A stretch of 32,901 bases of DNA from a virus: positions 1 through 32,901 of IMG/VR virus record IMGVR_UViG_3300033149_003834. The stretch is one strand, 5' to 3'. Positions 7,648-15,559 of the stretch are shown in pieces (within the stretch, counting starts at the first letter, position 1; every line of letters starts with the position of its first letter). The position numbers were made by a program, and so were the translations under genes. The notes below the pieces were generated by a model. That model saw nothing but the letters and a program-made list of their open reading frames with translations, had not been told where the DNA came from and searched no databases.

Positions 7648-8610
7648 TCACACATTTGGCAACTCCTGCTCAGGGAACTGAACTAACATTTCTGGCAGCA
7701 CCTGATTCCAACCAATCCGTCCGAGACCTGCTATCCCCTTCTCATGATCATTCCAATACAGCCCAGCTTGATCGCACTCCATCAAAATCGGTTTCTTCTC
7801 TATGAATTGAAAAGGACCCTCTGGATTATCAGCATGCCACAGACAAACAGAGCGCCTGCTGATTGGATGGCCAGCATCGGCGAACAGCCGCATAGCGCGA
7901 TTGCTGAAGTACATTCCGTAAGCCAACATCCAATAAGTTCCATTTGCATAAACAACACTTGCCCGCTCAATTTCCCTCAGCACTCTGTAGCCCTTCCATT
8001 TAGGATCATCCAACGCCACCCCCCTCACCGTCCATGGGCCTCCCAGCTCAACACTACGGGCAACGACTTGCCTCGGTGGTACACCCCAACGATGGCCTCC
8101 TGTCGTAACGTACATGAACCAGTCCCCACTCCTTGGATCATGAAACAGATAGGGATCGCGGCAAGAATGAAGCCATTCACCTGTCTCTTCATGCCGCCGA
8201 ATCGTGTTAAATTCGGGCAGACGAGGCTCAAAGGGAACGCGCTGCAATCTAAAGTCCTTGCCATTATGGGACGTTGCGTACAAAAGAGACTGCCCCATCT
8301 TCTTCCCGCCGGCATGATAGTCCAAATGAGAGAGGAAGAGGTGAAGGATGTTCCCTTCTGGAACAACATCCCCTGCATTTACAACACCGTATTTCCTCGG
8401 AGATGTAATAACCTTGCCTAAAAATTCCCAGTGCTTCCAATCATCACTACGGAATCCAACAGCGTGACTACGACGGAGGAACATTGGAAGGCTTGTGTCC
8501 TTGTGGTATTTAGTGGTCCTAGCCAAAGTGTAGACCCACCACTGTCCCTTCCACCTGCACCAGCAAGGGTCCCAGATACGATATTGCTTGCTGTCCCAAT
8601 CTGGTGTCAT
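7648..8610 (-). CDS. GH32/43/68-like five-bladed beta-propeller glycosidase
   Basis: 320 aa, soluble, without a signal peptide. Repeated W/Y-rich blades and the clan catalytic pattern: IWDPCW (Asp14, nucleophile or base position), SCRDPYLFHDP (Asp152, transition-state stabiliser; the RDP motif of GH32/68), and EIERASVVY (Glu213 or Glu215, acid/base). Family members cleave or transfer beta-fructosyl units (sucrose, levan) or arabinosyl/xylosyl units. Its position just upstream of the sucrose-phosphate-type synthase and phosphatase suggests action on the same sugar (inference). It overlaps the preceding glycosyltransferase by ATGA. GH43-like or GH130-like phosphorylase alternatives are possible. 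Confidence 0.75.
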   Translation of the reverse strand: MTPDWDSKQYRIWDPCWCRWKGQWWVYTLARTTKYHKDTSLPMFLRRSHAVGFRSDDWKHWEFLGKVITSPRKYGVVNAGDVVPEGNILHLFLSHLDYHAGGKKMGQSLLYATSHNGKDFRLQRVPFEPRLPEFNTIRRHEETGEWLHSCRDPYLFHDPRSGDWFMYVTTGGHRWGVPPRQVVARSVELGGPWTVRGVALDDPKWKGYRVLREIERASVVYANGTYWMLAYGMYFSNRAMRLFADAGHPISRRSVCLWHADNPEGPFQFIEKKPILMECDQAGLYWNDHEKGIAGLGRIGWNQVLPEMLVQFPEQELPNV

Positions 8611-9461
8611 TTTCTTAGCCGCCGGAGGAATTTGTTTTTCACATTGTCAATCCATCTGTCCATCCCACCAACATCTTCAATCAAACATTTCTTGAACAAC
8701 GGCATCCAGAGATCATGGCCTTTCCAGGATTTTCCGGGACGGACGTTGCAATCACCGTGATAGTGGCGTATGACCACGTCTTCATCCGTTAGCTTGCTTG
8801 ACTGATACATAGGTGAACAATTGTATTTCCCATTCTCACACATCACTGTCATTTGGTCTGGGCAGAATCGCAACATCATCAAATGCAAGACTTTCTCATC
8901 AGCAATGAAAGTTTTCTTGGCAGCCAGCGTCCACTCGTACCATGCCGGCAACACTGGGGAATTGGGGGGCGTGGCCCACACTCCACCATTCACACTCGGC
9001 CATCTCTCTTGCGTTGCTCTGTCAATCAGAGTCTTATCAATCTTCCCAAATGCCTCCAATCCCCGCACTCGGCTCCTAATGATTTTCCCACCTGTCATCC
9101 AATCACAAAACTGAGTAGCAGTAAATCCACGATCTTCGGCCATTTCAAATAGGGGATTGAGACTGCCATGAATAGTTGTGTCTGCATCCAAATACAACGC
9201 CACATCTGCCCGTGATTGCTGGGCTACTTTCATCTTGTCAAGGAATTGACTGTTCTTGCCACGATATTCCGGCTCCCGACAATATATCTTCGAGACTCTA
9301 AGCCTTTTATCTGCAGCAATTATGCTAAGCAAGTTGAAGGATTCCGGCCAAGCGTGAACAATTACATCTCCCCGCCAATGATTCTTCAGTGTCCACAAAC
9401 TCACCACCAAATATGGTAAATGGGCAGGACCAGACATCAGGTAGAAAATCTCTCGTTTCAT
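8607..9461 (-). CDS. GT-A glycosyltransferase (GT8-like)
   Basis: 284 aa. Begins REIFYLMSGPAHLPYLVVSLWTL, the usual strand-helix start of GT8-like enzymes, then FLDKMKVAQQSRADVALYLDADTTIHG with the metal-binding DAD at 92-94, and VNGGVWAT in the acceptor region. RHYHGD near the C-terminus resembles the H-x-x-G-x-x-K/H motif that binds metal in GT8 enzymes. A retaining nucleotide-sugar transferase is likely; substrate unknown. The start ATG overlaps the stop of the FkbM gene (ATGA) with AAGGAG 11 nt upstream; a GTG four codons earlier sits on top of that site and is rejected. Confidence 0.82.
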   Translation of the reverse strand: MKREIFYLMSGPAHLPYLVVSLWTLKNHWRGDVIVHAWPESFNLLSIIAADKRLRVSKIYCREPEYRGKNSQFLDKMKVAQQSRADVALYLDADTTIHGSLNPLFEMAEDRGFTATQFCDWMTGGKIIRSRVRGLEAFGKIDKTLIDRATQERWPSVNGGVWATPPNSPVLPAWYEWTLAAKKTFIADEKVLHLMMLRFCPDQMTVMCENGKYNCSPMYQSSKLTDEDVVIRHYHGDCNVRPGKSWKGHDLWMPLFKKCLIEDVGGMDRWIDNVKNKFLRRLRK

Positions 9462-10153
9462 TGCAGATAGCACTCCTTGTTAATTAAGGAAATAGGGCAA
9501 GTACAATACTCGGGCCGGAATAAATACTCCCGCACATAGACGGCATCGCACTGTCCACTCTCCGTCCTATTTGTATGGGCAGTCTGCCGAACAAAGCCAT
9601 TCTTCGCCAGAAAGCAGTGAGTCTCCAATACACCACACCAGCCCGGCGAAGGCTGGTTGTTCGTCATCTCTATATTGATGACATCGACTGATTTGAGAAA
9701 ATCAACGCCCCCCTGCAAAGCAGCCAGCTCGCTCCCTTCACAATCCAGCCAGAGTAAGATGGGTTCACCGTGAACGGTAGGATCAGGGAACATCTTGTCC
9801 AGAGTTGTGATAGGAACGGTGAATTGCACATCACCATCTTTAGACTGCCTGCGTTTGTATAAGGATGCTCCATCTTTGTGCTTTTTGCGACTGTTCAACA
9901 ATACCTCGCCTACCATATTTCCGATTGCGCAGCCAAACAATGTACCGGGATACTTCCCCTCCAATCCTGCGATAAGTTCCGGATGGGCCTCACATCCTAC
10001 AAATTTCACGTTAGGCCAGCAATCCCTCATTACATCCACTTCCTGATAATGAACGCCAATTCCTACCTGAAAAACAACTTTTGGCCTCCAGTTCAGCAGC
10101 CCGGCAACCTTTGCAACAGCTACCCCACTACGACGCAGCAATCTTGATCCCAC
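9458..10153 (-). CDS. FkbM-family SAM methyltransferase
   Basis: 231 aa. VVFQVGIGVHYQEVDVM (motif I), FVGCEAHPELIAGL (acidic end of strand 2), GCAIGNMVGEVLLN, then VPITTLDKMFPD and the family signature LWLDCEGSELAALQGG followed by INIEMT. FkbM enzymes O-methylate sugars and polyketides and are common in phage and bacterial glycan loci. I chose GTG at 10153 because it has AAGGAG 7 nt upstream and lies 14 nt after the radical-SAM-like gene; the ATG at 10195 overlaps that gene by 28 bp without a ribosome site. Confidence 0.85.
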   Translation of the reverse strand: MGSRLLRRSGVAVAKVAGLLNWRPKVVFQVGIGVHYQEVDVMRDCWPNVKFVGCEAHPELIAGLEGKYPGTLFGCAIGNMVGEVLLNSRKKHKDGASLYKRRQSKDGDVQFTVPITTLDKMFPDPTVHGEPILLWLDCEGSELAALQGGVDFLKSVDVINIEMTNNQPSPGWCGVLETHCFLAKNGFVRQTAHTNRTESGQCDAVYVREYLFRPEYCTCPISLINKECYLQ

Positions 10154-10167
10154 AACAATTCTCCTTG

Positions 10168-10872
10168 CTAGAATTTCTTTCTTCTTCGATGGCAAGTCTT
10201 ACAAACCGGCAAAGTACGGACCCTTTTACGAAGATCATCTTGCAATGCTTTCATTCTCGGGTACTCCCGCTGCATAATGGACCCCAGTGCCTCTTCATTC
10301 ACATTGCCAAACGTCACCGTCTCGGCATAGTCAACACAACATAAGCCCACATTGCCGGAGGCCCGAATCGTCAAGTCATTTAGGGGAGCAAAACAATCAC
10401 GGTAACTGTCAGGCCCATCTCCAGGATACAAAATCGATTGCTTCAACTGGGCCCGGCCTACCCTAGCTGCTTTCATCCTGCCCACACTACGCAGTCTCTT
10501 CCTCTCCGCCCTGCTATACCCGCTCACCACTAAACTGCTCAAACCAACATCAAACAGTTCTCCGGCTAATGTCCTATTGAGATACCAACCGTTCGTAATA
10601 AGCAAGGGCTGAATACCGGGCAATTCTTGGGTAATGAATCCAATCAGCCAATAGAGTCGAGGGTCAATCAGGGGTTCGTTGAATGCATGAAAAGCTACCT
10701 TCTTTCCATTACCCCACCCCATTCCTTTCAACTCTTCTATAATCTTTTTGATTGTGTTCAGTGGTAAAATGTGGACCTGTTTGAAAGTATGAACAGGGCA
10801 CAACTTATGCTCTCCCTGCAGCGGACAGCGATTTGATAGCTCAAACGTGATTCGTGCTACGTCTTCAAACAC
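10168..10872 (-). CDS. Radical-SAM/SPASM-like protein with an unusual cysteine motif
   Basis: 234 aa. The N-terminal ITFELSNRCPLQGEHKLCPVH resembles the start of radical SAM barrels, but the usual CxxxCxxC is replaced by C-x8-C with a neighbouring His. The middle has FHAFNEPLIDPRLYWLI and PLLITNGW, matching the 'GEPLL' and 'TNG' strands of radical SAM proteins. The C-terminal part (LTIRASGNVGLCCVDY, FGNV, VCKTCHRR) matches SPASM/Twitch cluster domains. Role unknown; it could modify a peptide or a sugar. GTG 10872 (GGAGG four nt upstream, 16-bp overlap with the previous gene) is preferred over starts that overlap that gene by over 100 bp. Confidence 0.65.
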   Translation of the reverse strand: MFEDVARITFELSNRCPLQGEHKLCPVHTFKQVHILPLNTIKKIIEELKGMGWGNGKKVAFHAFNEPLIDPRLYWLIGFITQELPGIQPLLITNGWYLNRTLAGELFDVGLSSLVVSGYSRAERKRLRSVGRMKAARVGRAQLKQSILYPGDGPDSYRDCFAPLNDLTIRASGNVGLCCVDYAETVTFGNVNEEALGSIMQREYPRMKALQDDLRKRVRTLPVCKTCHRRRKKF

Positions 10873-11657
10873 ATTGCCTCCGCTACTGCTTCTTTGATTC
10901 CTCTTTGTGTAGAGCGAATTTTCCAGCCCAGCCGCTTCACTTGGATTGCTTTCACTCCGAACCATCCTCTCGTCGCCATATACCAAAGAAAGCCATCTTG
11001 AGATGGGACCGGCATCTGACAAGGACCGCAAACTGCACTTGCCCCCACAGCGCATTTACGAGTGAAGTCTGTTTTGAAGAAAGCACACCAACTCACCGTG
11101 CGTTTGTGATTGAGCCGGCTGGCTCCCGGCTTCGGTCTGAGATTCAATGGAGGATGCAAAGACCATGGTCGCAACTTGTCACGGTGCTTTTCAACCCACT
11201 GGTCCAAAAAGACCATCTGGTCCGGTGGCTTGGTAAAAGACCATCGCGGGCCAATGAAGGCCGGCTCTCCCTCAAACCAATCATCCTCAATCCAGCAGTT
11301 CTGTCCCATAGCAATTGCATCCGTATCAACTTTGAGCCAGTAGGGAGTCAGAACCTGCATAGCTGGAACGAAGACATAACCCGTCAGCATTTTGTTGCGC
11401 TGGGGATTGGTCCATTTGCTTCCCCCATCCCCATTATACTCAGTTCTCAGAGGAGGCCAAGGAACCACGTTGAGATCCGGAACTTTCACCACACTCCGAA
11501 CTGCAGCTCGGTTCAGACTATCACAATCATAGAAGACAAGCCACGGGCGTTTGAAAAGATCAGGTTTGTGCAATTTCCAAGTAGGTAATGTCCAAGATAG
11601 CTGCTGCAAATGCTTAGCATCTACTCCCACCACTACCGTAAAATCAGGCACTCCCAT
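10857..11657 (-). CDS. Glycosyltransferase-like paralog 1, with DxD
   Basis: 266 aa. VVVGVDAKHLQQLSWTLPTWKLH and RPWLVFYDCDSLNR, then YWLKVDTDAIAMG with a DxD-type DTD at 111-113, WFEG, RWSFTKPPDQM, VSWCAFFKTDF and CGPCQMPVPSQDGFLWY. The nucleotide-sugar-transferase-like layout with a DxD suggests a GT-A enzyme, but no named family is obvious. It is a tandem paralog of the next gene upstream (11644-12480). Start ATG has GGAGGAACTG directly upstream and overlaps its neighbour by 14 bp. Confidence 0.7.
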   Translation of the reverse strand: MGVPDFTVVVGVDAKHLQQLSWTLPTWKLHKPDLFKRPWLVFYDCDSLNRAAVRSVVKVPDLNVVPWPPLRTEYNGDGGSKWTNPQRNKMLTGYVFVPAMQVLTPYWLKVDTDAIAMGQNCWIEDDWFEGEPAFIGPRWSFTKPPDQMVFLDQWVEKHRDKLRPWSLHPPLNLRPKPGASRLNHKRTVSWCAFFKTDFTRKCAVGASAVCGPCQMPVPSQDGFLWYMATRGWFGVKAIQVKRLGWKIRSTQRGIKEAVAEAMCLKT

Positions 11658-12480
11658 CAGTTCCTCCTTTCAGCACGTCCATGGAGAAGCTGCGGACAGG
11701 ACGATGGTCCCAACCACACTTCTTCATGTTGACCCGTTTGATTCCCAAACCAGCCCGCTTAGCAACATACCAAAGGAAACCATCTTGAGATGGGACTGGC
11801 ATCTGACAGGGACCACAAGTCCGCTCGGCAATAAGCGAGCAGTCCTTTGTAAAATTTGTTTTGAAGAACGCACACCAACTGATTATTCGACGGTGATCAA
11901 TTCGATCCGGCCTACTGGGGACAAGATTCAAGGGAGTAGTGCTAGCGAGCCCTCCCACATCATTCTCATTATTTCTTACCCATTGGTCCAACTTCAGCAT
12001 TTGATCTGCCGGCTTTGTGTAGCCCCAGCGATGAGAAATGATGACTGGATTGCCCTCAAACCAATTCGGATCAATCCAATCATCTTGCCCAGTTGCAAAC
12101 ACACAGCAATCCAACTTCAGCCAATAATGTGTTTTTACATAGGCGTCAGGGATGTGAACGAAGCCGGCCAACATCTTGTAGCGTTGTGGGCTGCTCCAAA
12201 GTGCCTCATATTGCTGGTTCTCCGTCTGTCCATCAATTGTCTGTGGTTTACCAAAGAACACGCCGTCAAGATGCGGCCATGGATATGTTTGCAAGTTTGG
12301 GTGGTCCACTATATGATGAACATTGTCACAGTTCACCTCATCACGGTCGTAGAAAACAATCATCGGATGGTTCAATAGAGAAGGTTTGTGCTCCTTCCAA
12401 GTCGGCCAAGTGCGACAAAGCATGGAAAGATGCTTGTTATCAACACCTACCACTACCGAGTAATCTATTTCACCGACCAT
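11644..12480 (-). CDS. Glycosyltransferase-like paralog 2, DxD lost
   Basis: 278 aa, co-linear with the 10857-11657 protein: VVVGVDNKHL, PTWKEHKPSLL, SPQRYKMLAGFVHIPDAYV, WFEGNP, TKPADQM, ISWCAFFKTNF and the long shared block GPCQMPVPSQDGFLWY. At the metal-binding site the first copy has DTD; here the same position reads DCC (124-126), so the second acidic residue is gone. Either this copy is inactive or metal-independent, or it acts with its partner. ATG 12480 aligns with the start of the paralog; the ATG at 12555 would add 25 unrelated residues and overlap the cupin gene by 91 bp. Confidence 0.7.
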   Translation of the reverse strand: MVGEIDYSVVVGVDNKHLSMLCRTWPTWKEHKPSLLNHPMIVFYDRDEVNCDNVHHIVDHPNLQTYPWPHLDGVFFGKPQTIDGQTENQQYEALWSSPQRYKMLAGFVHIPDAYVKTHYWLKLDCCVFATGQDDWIDPNWFEGNPVIISHRWGYTKPADQMLKLDQWVRNNENDVGGLASTTPLNLVPSRPDRIDHRRIISWCAFFKTNFTKDCSLIAERTCGPCQMPVPSQDGFLWYVAKRAGLGIKRVNMKKCGWDHRPVRSFSMDVLKGGTDGSA

Positions 12481-12887
12481 AGGTTTCCGTACTGTCTCAT
12501 TAGCCTGTGTGCAAGGTCGTCCAAATGCTCCACTTTGCTCATCCCTCCTTGGCACAACCGGATGATGTCGTCGTTCCTAACCGAGCTCCCATCGGGGAAG
12601 TATTCCTCGATTGCTTCACCATCCTCCAGCACTTGAAATTGATGGACGATGCCGCTACGAACGTCCAAGGTGTTTCCATTTGTCAAAATCTTCCTATCAA
12701 TCTTCCAAGCATGGAAAGTGACAATAGCAATGATCCCAGAGCGGACAATGAATCGATTGGCCCGATCTTCATGATAGTGAATACTGCAATACCCACCAGC
12801 TTTCAACTCCAACTCGTGGAGGCTATGCAAATCCGATTCATGGAGGCATCGTGTCCGGCCCCAGAACTTGTCTTCCCAGCTACTCAT
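12465..12887 (-). CDS. Cupin, mannose-6-phosphate-isomerase type II-like
   Basis: 140 aa, single cupin barrel. WGRTRCLHESDLHSLHELELKAGGYCSIHYHEDRANRF has the His37-x-His39 metal pair, and a later VRSGIVHQFQV has the third His. Small proteins like this resemble the isomerase domain of mannose-6-phosphate isomerase/GDP-mannose pyrophosphorylase and sugar-binding cupins. Within this operon it may isomerise or bind a phosphosugar, possibly supplying mannose-6-phosphate or fructose-6-phosphate (inference). ATG 12887 overlaps the upstream stop as ATGA; ATG 12899 is an alternative. Confidence 0.75.
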   Translation of the reverse strand: MSSWEDKFWGRTRCLHESDLHSLHELELKAGGYCSIHYHEDRANRFIVRSGIIAIVTFHAWKIDRKILTNGNTLDVRSGIVHQFQVLEDGEAIEEYFPDGSSVRNDDIIRLCQGGMSKVEHLDDLAHRLMRQYGNLWSVK

Positions 12888-13930
12888 TTCTTGTACCATT
12901 GTCTCAAATCAAACGGTTTTTGGGGTACATCCACCGTGACCATATCCATTGCTATGTCAAAGGGAACATAAGGAAACGCTCGCAGTCTTGATTGCCCATT
13001 GCAATTGAAAATGGACAATCCAAATCTCTCAAACACCCCATCCTTCTGCATCCGGCATAGCCAATCATTCACAATCCTAAACTGCCTGTTGTTTGAAAAG
13101 CAAGTTTCTTCATCTCGCTCTTCTTCAAAAGAATAGTTGTCACAAAGATCCCTTGTAGGGTCCATTCCAAAATCGATGCCCAGTAGGAAGATTTTCCTCA
13201 CTCCCATATAGTATAATAATCGGATTCCGATCAACATTGTGCATACTGTCTTTTCTTCCCCAGTTCTGTCCACTCCAGCATTGTGATTGCCCCATGCAGC
13301 TTGGGGGTCCAAAAAGAAGGAATTATCCGGTCTCAGCCAAGCCCGTCTAGCAAAGCCCCAGACATTTGGGGCATCACAAGCGGACATCCTTTGTCCACCG
13401 ATTACTAAAGGAACAAACTCACCGTCAGGCCGCTTGTGACGGAGCCTGCCCCGCCTCCTCTTCAGTTTGGGGACGGGAACAAACTTCATGATTCCAGGGT
13501 CCATCCATATTCCATCGTGAAATTTGGACGGTGGATCGGAACAGACAAAGGCCTGTGGATGGAAGCGATCATGACCAGCTACGTTATTTACGCACAGAGC
13601 CCAGCTACCAGGGGTGTTTAAGCGCTCCAAAGGCAAATCATTAGCGGAGGGCCCTCCCCCAACAAGGAAGGCAGAACGGCCAATTAAGAGGTTGTGTAGA
13701 GCTTTGGTTGGTCTAGAGGCCCTATCGACAACAAACAGGAAATCTGAGAACCTTTCAGAGAAATTCTCATCTCCCACGTGCAGCTTCTCTTTGCACCCTC
13801 GGCAGGAAGCTATTTGGGCCTTGTTCCTTCGTCTAGTGCAGACATCATGGACGCGACAGATGTGGACTGGTTCGTCACTATCCACAATCTCTTTACTGCG
13901 AAGTTCTCCAAGATACACACAATGAATCAT
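12884..13930 (-). CDS. DUF115/MAF-like sugar transferase with N-terminal zinc motif
   Basis: 348 aa. Residues 22-50 hold a cysteine/histidine cluster (CRVHDVC, then C-x2-C), a small zinc-binding arm often seen in glycosyltransferases of phage and environmental glycan loci. From about residue 80: SAFLVGGGPSANDLPLERL (glycine-rich nucleotide loop as in DUF115/MptE-like and motility-accessory-factor proteins), then ALCVNNVAG, AFVCSDPP, and KIFLLGIDFGMD. MAF proteins add pseudaminic or legionaminic acid to flagellin and related enzymes are sialyltransferase-like. A CMP-sugar would fit with KdsB in the same cluster (inference). First gene of the glycan block; starts 6 nt after the previous stop. 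Confidence 0.72.
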   Translation of the reverse strand: MIHCVYLGELRSKEIVDSDEPVHICRVHDVCTRRRNKAQIASCRGCKEKLHVGDENFSERFSDFLFVVDRASRPTKALHNLLIGRSAFLVGGGPSANDLPLERLNTPGSWALCVNNVAGHDRFHPQAFVCSDPPSKFHDGIWMDPGIMKFVPVPKLKRRRGRLRHKRPDGEFVPLVIGGQRMSACDAPNVWGFARRAWLRPDNSFFLDPQAAWGNHNAGVDRTGEEKTVCTMLIGIRLLYYMGVRKIFLLGIDFGMDPTRDLCDNYSFEEERDEETCFSNNRQFRIVNDWLCRMQKDGVFERFGLSIFNCNGQSRLRAFPYVPFDIAMDMVTVDVPQKPFDLRQWYKK

Positions 13931-13936
13931 TTGCTC

Positions 13937-14170
13937 TTACTTAACTTTGTATGGAAATAACTTGTTCAGCAATTTCTGCCTCTTTTTACATCCTCTGCAC
14001 TTTTTGATCCCCAATACCTTTGTGAACTTAGCTATTGTGTCTCCCAATCCACGTGAAGGGGCCCCCGGACAATTCCGATGAGGAGGTCTATCTGATTTTA
14101 ATGGATATACCCAATTACACAAAGAGCATTTCCAATAACCATTCACCTTTTCAAATTGACAATCAATCAT
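13937..14170 (-). CDS. Small double-zinc-motif protein
   Basis: 77 aa. An N-terminal knuckle (YWKCSLCNWVYPL ... HRNCPG) is followed by GLGDTIAKFTKVLGIKKCRGCKKRQKLLNKLFPYK. The pattern 'GLGD..A......G...C.GC..R...LN.L' recurs in small proteins near phage tail and glycosyltransferase genes; the function is unknown. The ATG overlaps the preceding stop as ATGA, and the gene ends just before the DUF115-like gene, whose ribosome site lies over its stop. It links the tail block to the glycan block. Confidence 0.6.
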   Translation of the reverse strand: MIDCQFEKVNGYWKCSLCNWVYPLKSDRPPHRNCPGAPSRGLGDTIAKFTKVLGIKKCRGCKKRQKLLNKLFPYKVK

Positions 14171-14676
14171 ATAGCAGTCACTGTGCAAGTTGAATTAGAA
14201 CCATCACAAGTGTAGGCAAGTCCATCCCAGTCCCATGGGATATCTTTATTGCTGAACTGACAATCTCTTGGAGCTGCAATACCTACATCATCCTTGAAAT
14301 AGGCACTCACGTTTGTATAAAGATCGCTATCCAAATCCACTTGAATGGATGTGCTAGTGTGAGCAACTGTAATGCGCATGCCAAACGTAATATGATTAAC
14401 ACCACAAACAGTTACTGGAAAATCATACCTCCAACGACAGTATGGATTGAAATATCCGATGAAGTCCAACACGTATGTATCATTCAAACTGGCACAACTT
14501 CCGCAGGTCCCTTCAACGATACCCGCTATTACAATGGACAACTGAGTTGGAAATGATTCAAGAGTGCACACTGGACAGCGGCTACAACAACAAGGATATC
14601 CCCTCGCAAATAGCAATGGTTTTGGGACAAACAACCCCGAGATTTTTTGTAACCAATGATCTGATGAGTGTTTCAT
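14167..14676 (-). CDS. Cys-rich tail-region protein
   Basis: 169 aa. The N-terminus has PCCCSRCPVC, followed by LSIVIAGIVEG, CGSCASLNDTYVLDFIG, CRWRYDF and VTVCGVN, and ends with CDGSNSTCTVTAI: about 14 cysteines in a beta-rich protein. The paired C-x2-C and the alternating strands look like a disulfide- or metal-stabilised virion domain at the tail tip or baseplate, but no function is established. Start ATG overlaps the previous stop as ATGA; the 178-aa reading would overlap by 31 bp. Confidence 0.6.
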   Translation of the reverse strand: MKHSSDHWLQKISGLFVPKPLLFARGYPCCCSRCPVCTLESFPTQLSIVIAGIVEGTCGSCASLNDTYVLDFIGYFNPYCRWRYDFPVTVCGVNHITFGMRITVAHTSTSIQVDLDSDLYTNVSAYFKDDVGIAAPRDCQFSNKDIPWDWDGLAYTCDGSNSTCTVTAI

Positions 14677-15557
14677 GGACAACTGATCTGAATAGCCTCC
14701 CATTGGGTATCTTCTTCATTCCACGCAGCCACAACTATATCATCCTTACTTCCACTCCAATCGAAAATATCATGGACTGTGAAAGCATTAGCGGGATCTT
14801 GGTCCGTAATAAGAGAACCTATTGGACTCATCACTTTTAGGGCATCCCCAGTGAGCGCAAAAGTAGATGCCGTCCAATCATCATCTGCCTTGCCCCTAAT
14901 CATTAAAGCATGCGGGGTCATCTGAATAATCTCAAGATCGTTTTGGTCACCCACCATTCTAGCGCATCCTCGAGAACCCTGATTGTGAGGTGAAGGGAAC
15001 TTGTCCCGAGCACGCCCTCGCCACAAACCTAATGCATCGAAGACATTAAACTCTGTGTCTTCATCCACTTCCAAAGAATCCCCATCCCATTTCAGCAGAT
15101 AAGCTCTGGCAGAACCACCCGGAGCCAAATCATATTTCAATTCGAAATGAAGTATCTCATCCGCGACAATAGGAATCAGCATCCCTCGTTGCTGATGCCA
15201 ATAAGCTGTAACCAGTTTTCCCACATCCAGAGAGATATTTATAGCAGTAGCATCCAATTGCCACTCCCTATCTTGGGATTTCCAAGTCAAGTCACCCGGA
15301 TCATAGTATCTCACTTTGCAAAGATAAAGACCACTATCTTCTGCATCATTTCCATCTATTTGATTATTGGTTATCTCCACTACCACTTGAAAGAATGAAG
15401 GCATTGAACCAGCAGCAGAGAATACCCCTCCCGCTCTCCCCGCCAAATTGGCCCCAGGAGTTGAAGCGGCAAAACGGCGCGCTACTGTAGAAAGATCGTT
15501 GACGTGCTTGGCAGTAAGGTCGTCACCTATTTTCTTGACGGGAAATGTCTCTCTCAT
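14673..15557 (-). CDS. Virion-associated protein, probable tail tip
   Basis: 294 aa, beta-rich, no signal peptide. Begins RETFPVKKIGDDLTAKHVNDLSTVARRFA, an N-terminal helix typical of phage structural proteins that assemble on a preceding partner, followed by strands with Y/W-rich segments (LYLCKVRYYDPGDLTWKSQDREWQLDA). Its location two genes after the tape measure protein suggests a tail-tip or receptor-binding role (inference). ATG 15557 has AGGAGG 6 nt upstream; it follows the previous stop by 2 nt. Confidence 0.55.
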   Translation of the reverse strand: MRETFPVKKIGDDLTAKHVNDLSTVARRFAASTPGANLAGRAGGVFSAAGSMPSFFQVVVEITNNQIDGNDAEDSGLYLCKVRYYDPGDLTWKSQDREWQLDATAINISLDVGKLVTAYWHQQRGMLIPIVADEILHFELKYDLAPGGSARAYLLKWDGDSLEVDEDTEFNVFDALGLWRGRARDKFPSPHNQGSRGCARMVGDQNDLEIIQMTPHALMIRGKADDDWTASTFALTGDALKVMSPIGSLITDQDPANAFTVHDIFDWSGSKDDIVVAAWNEEDTQWEAIQISCP

Positions 15558-15559
15558 TG

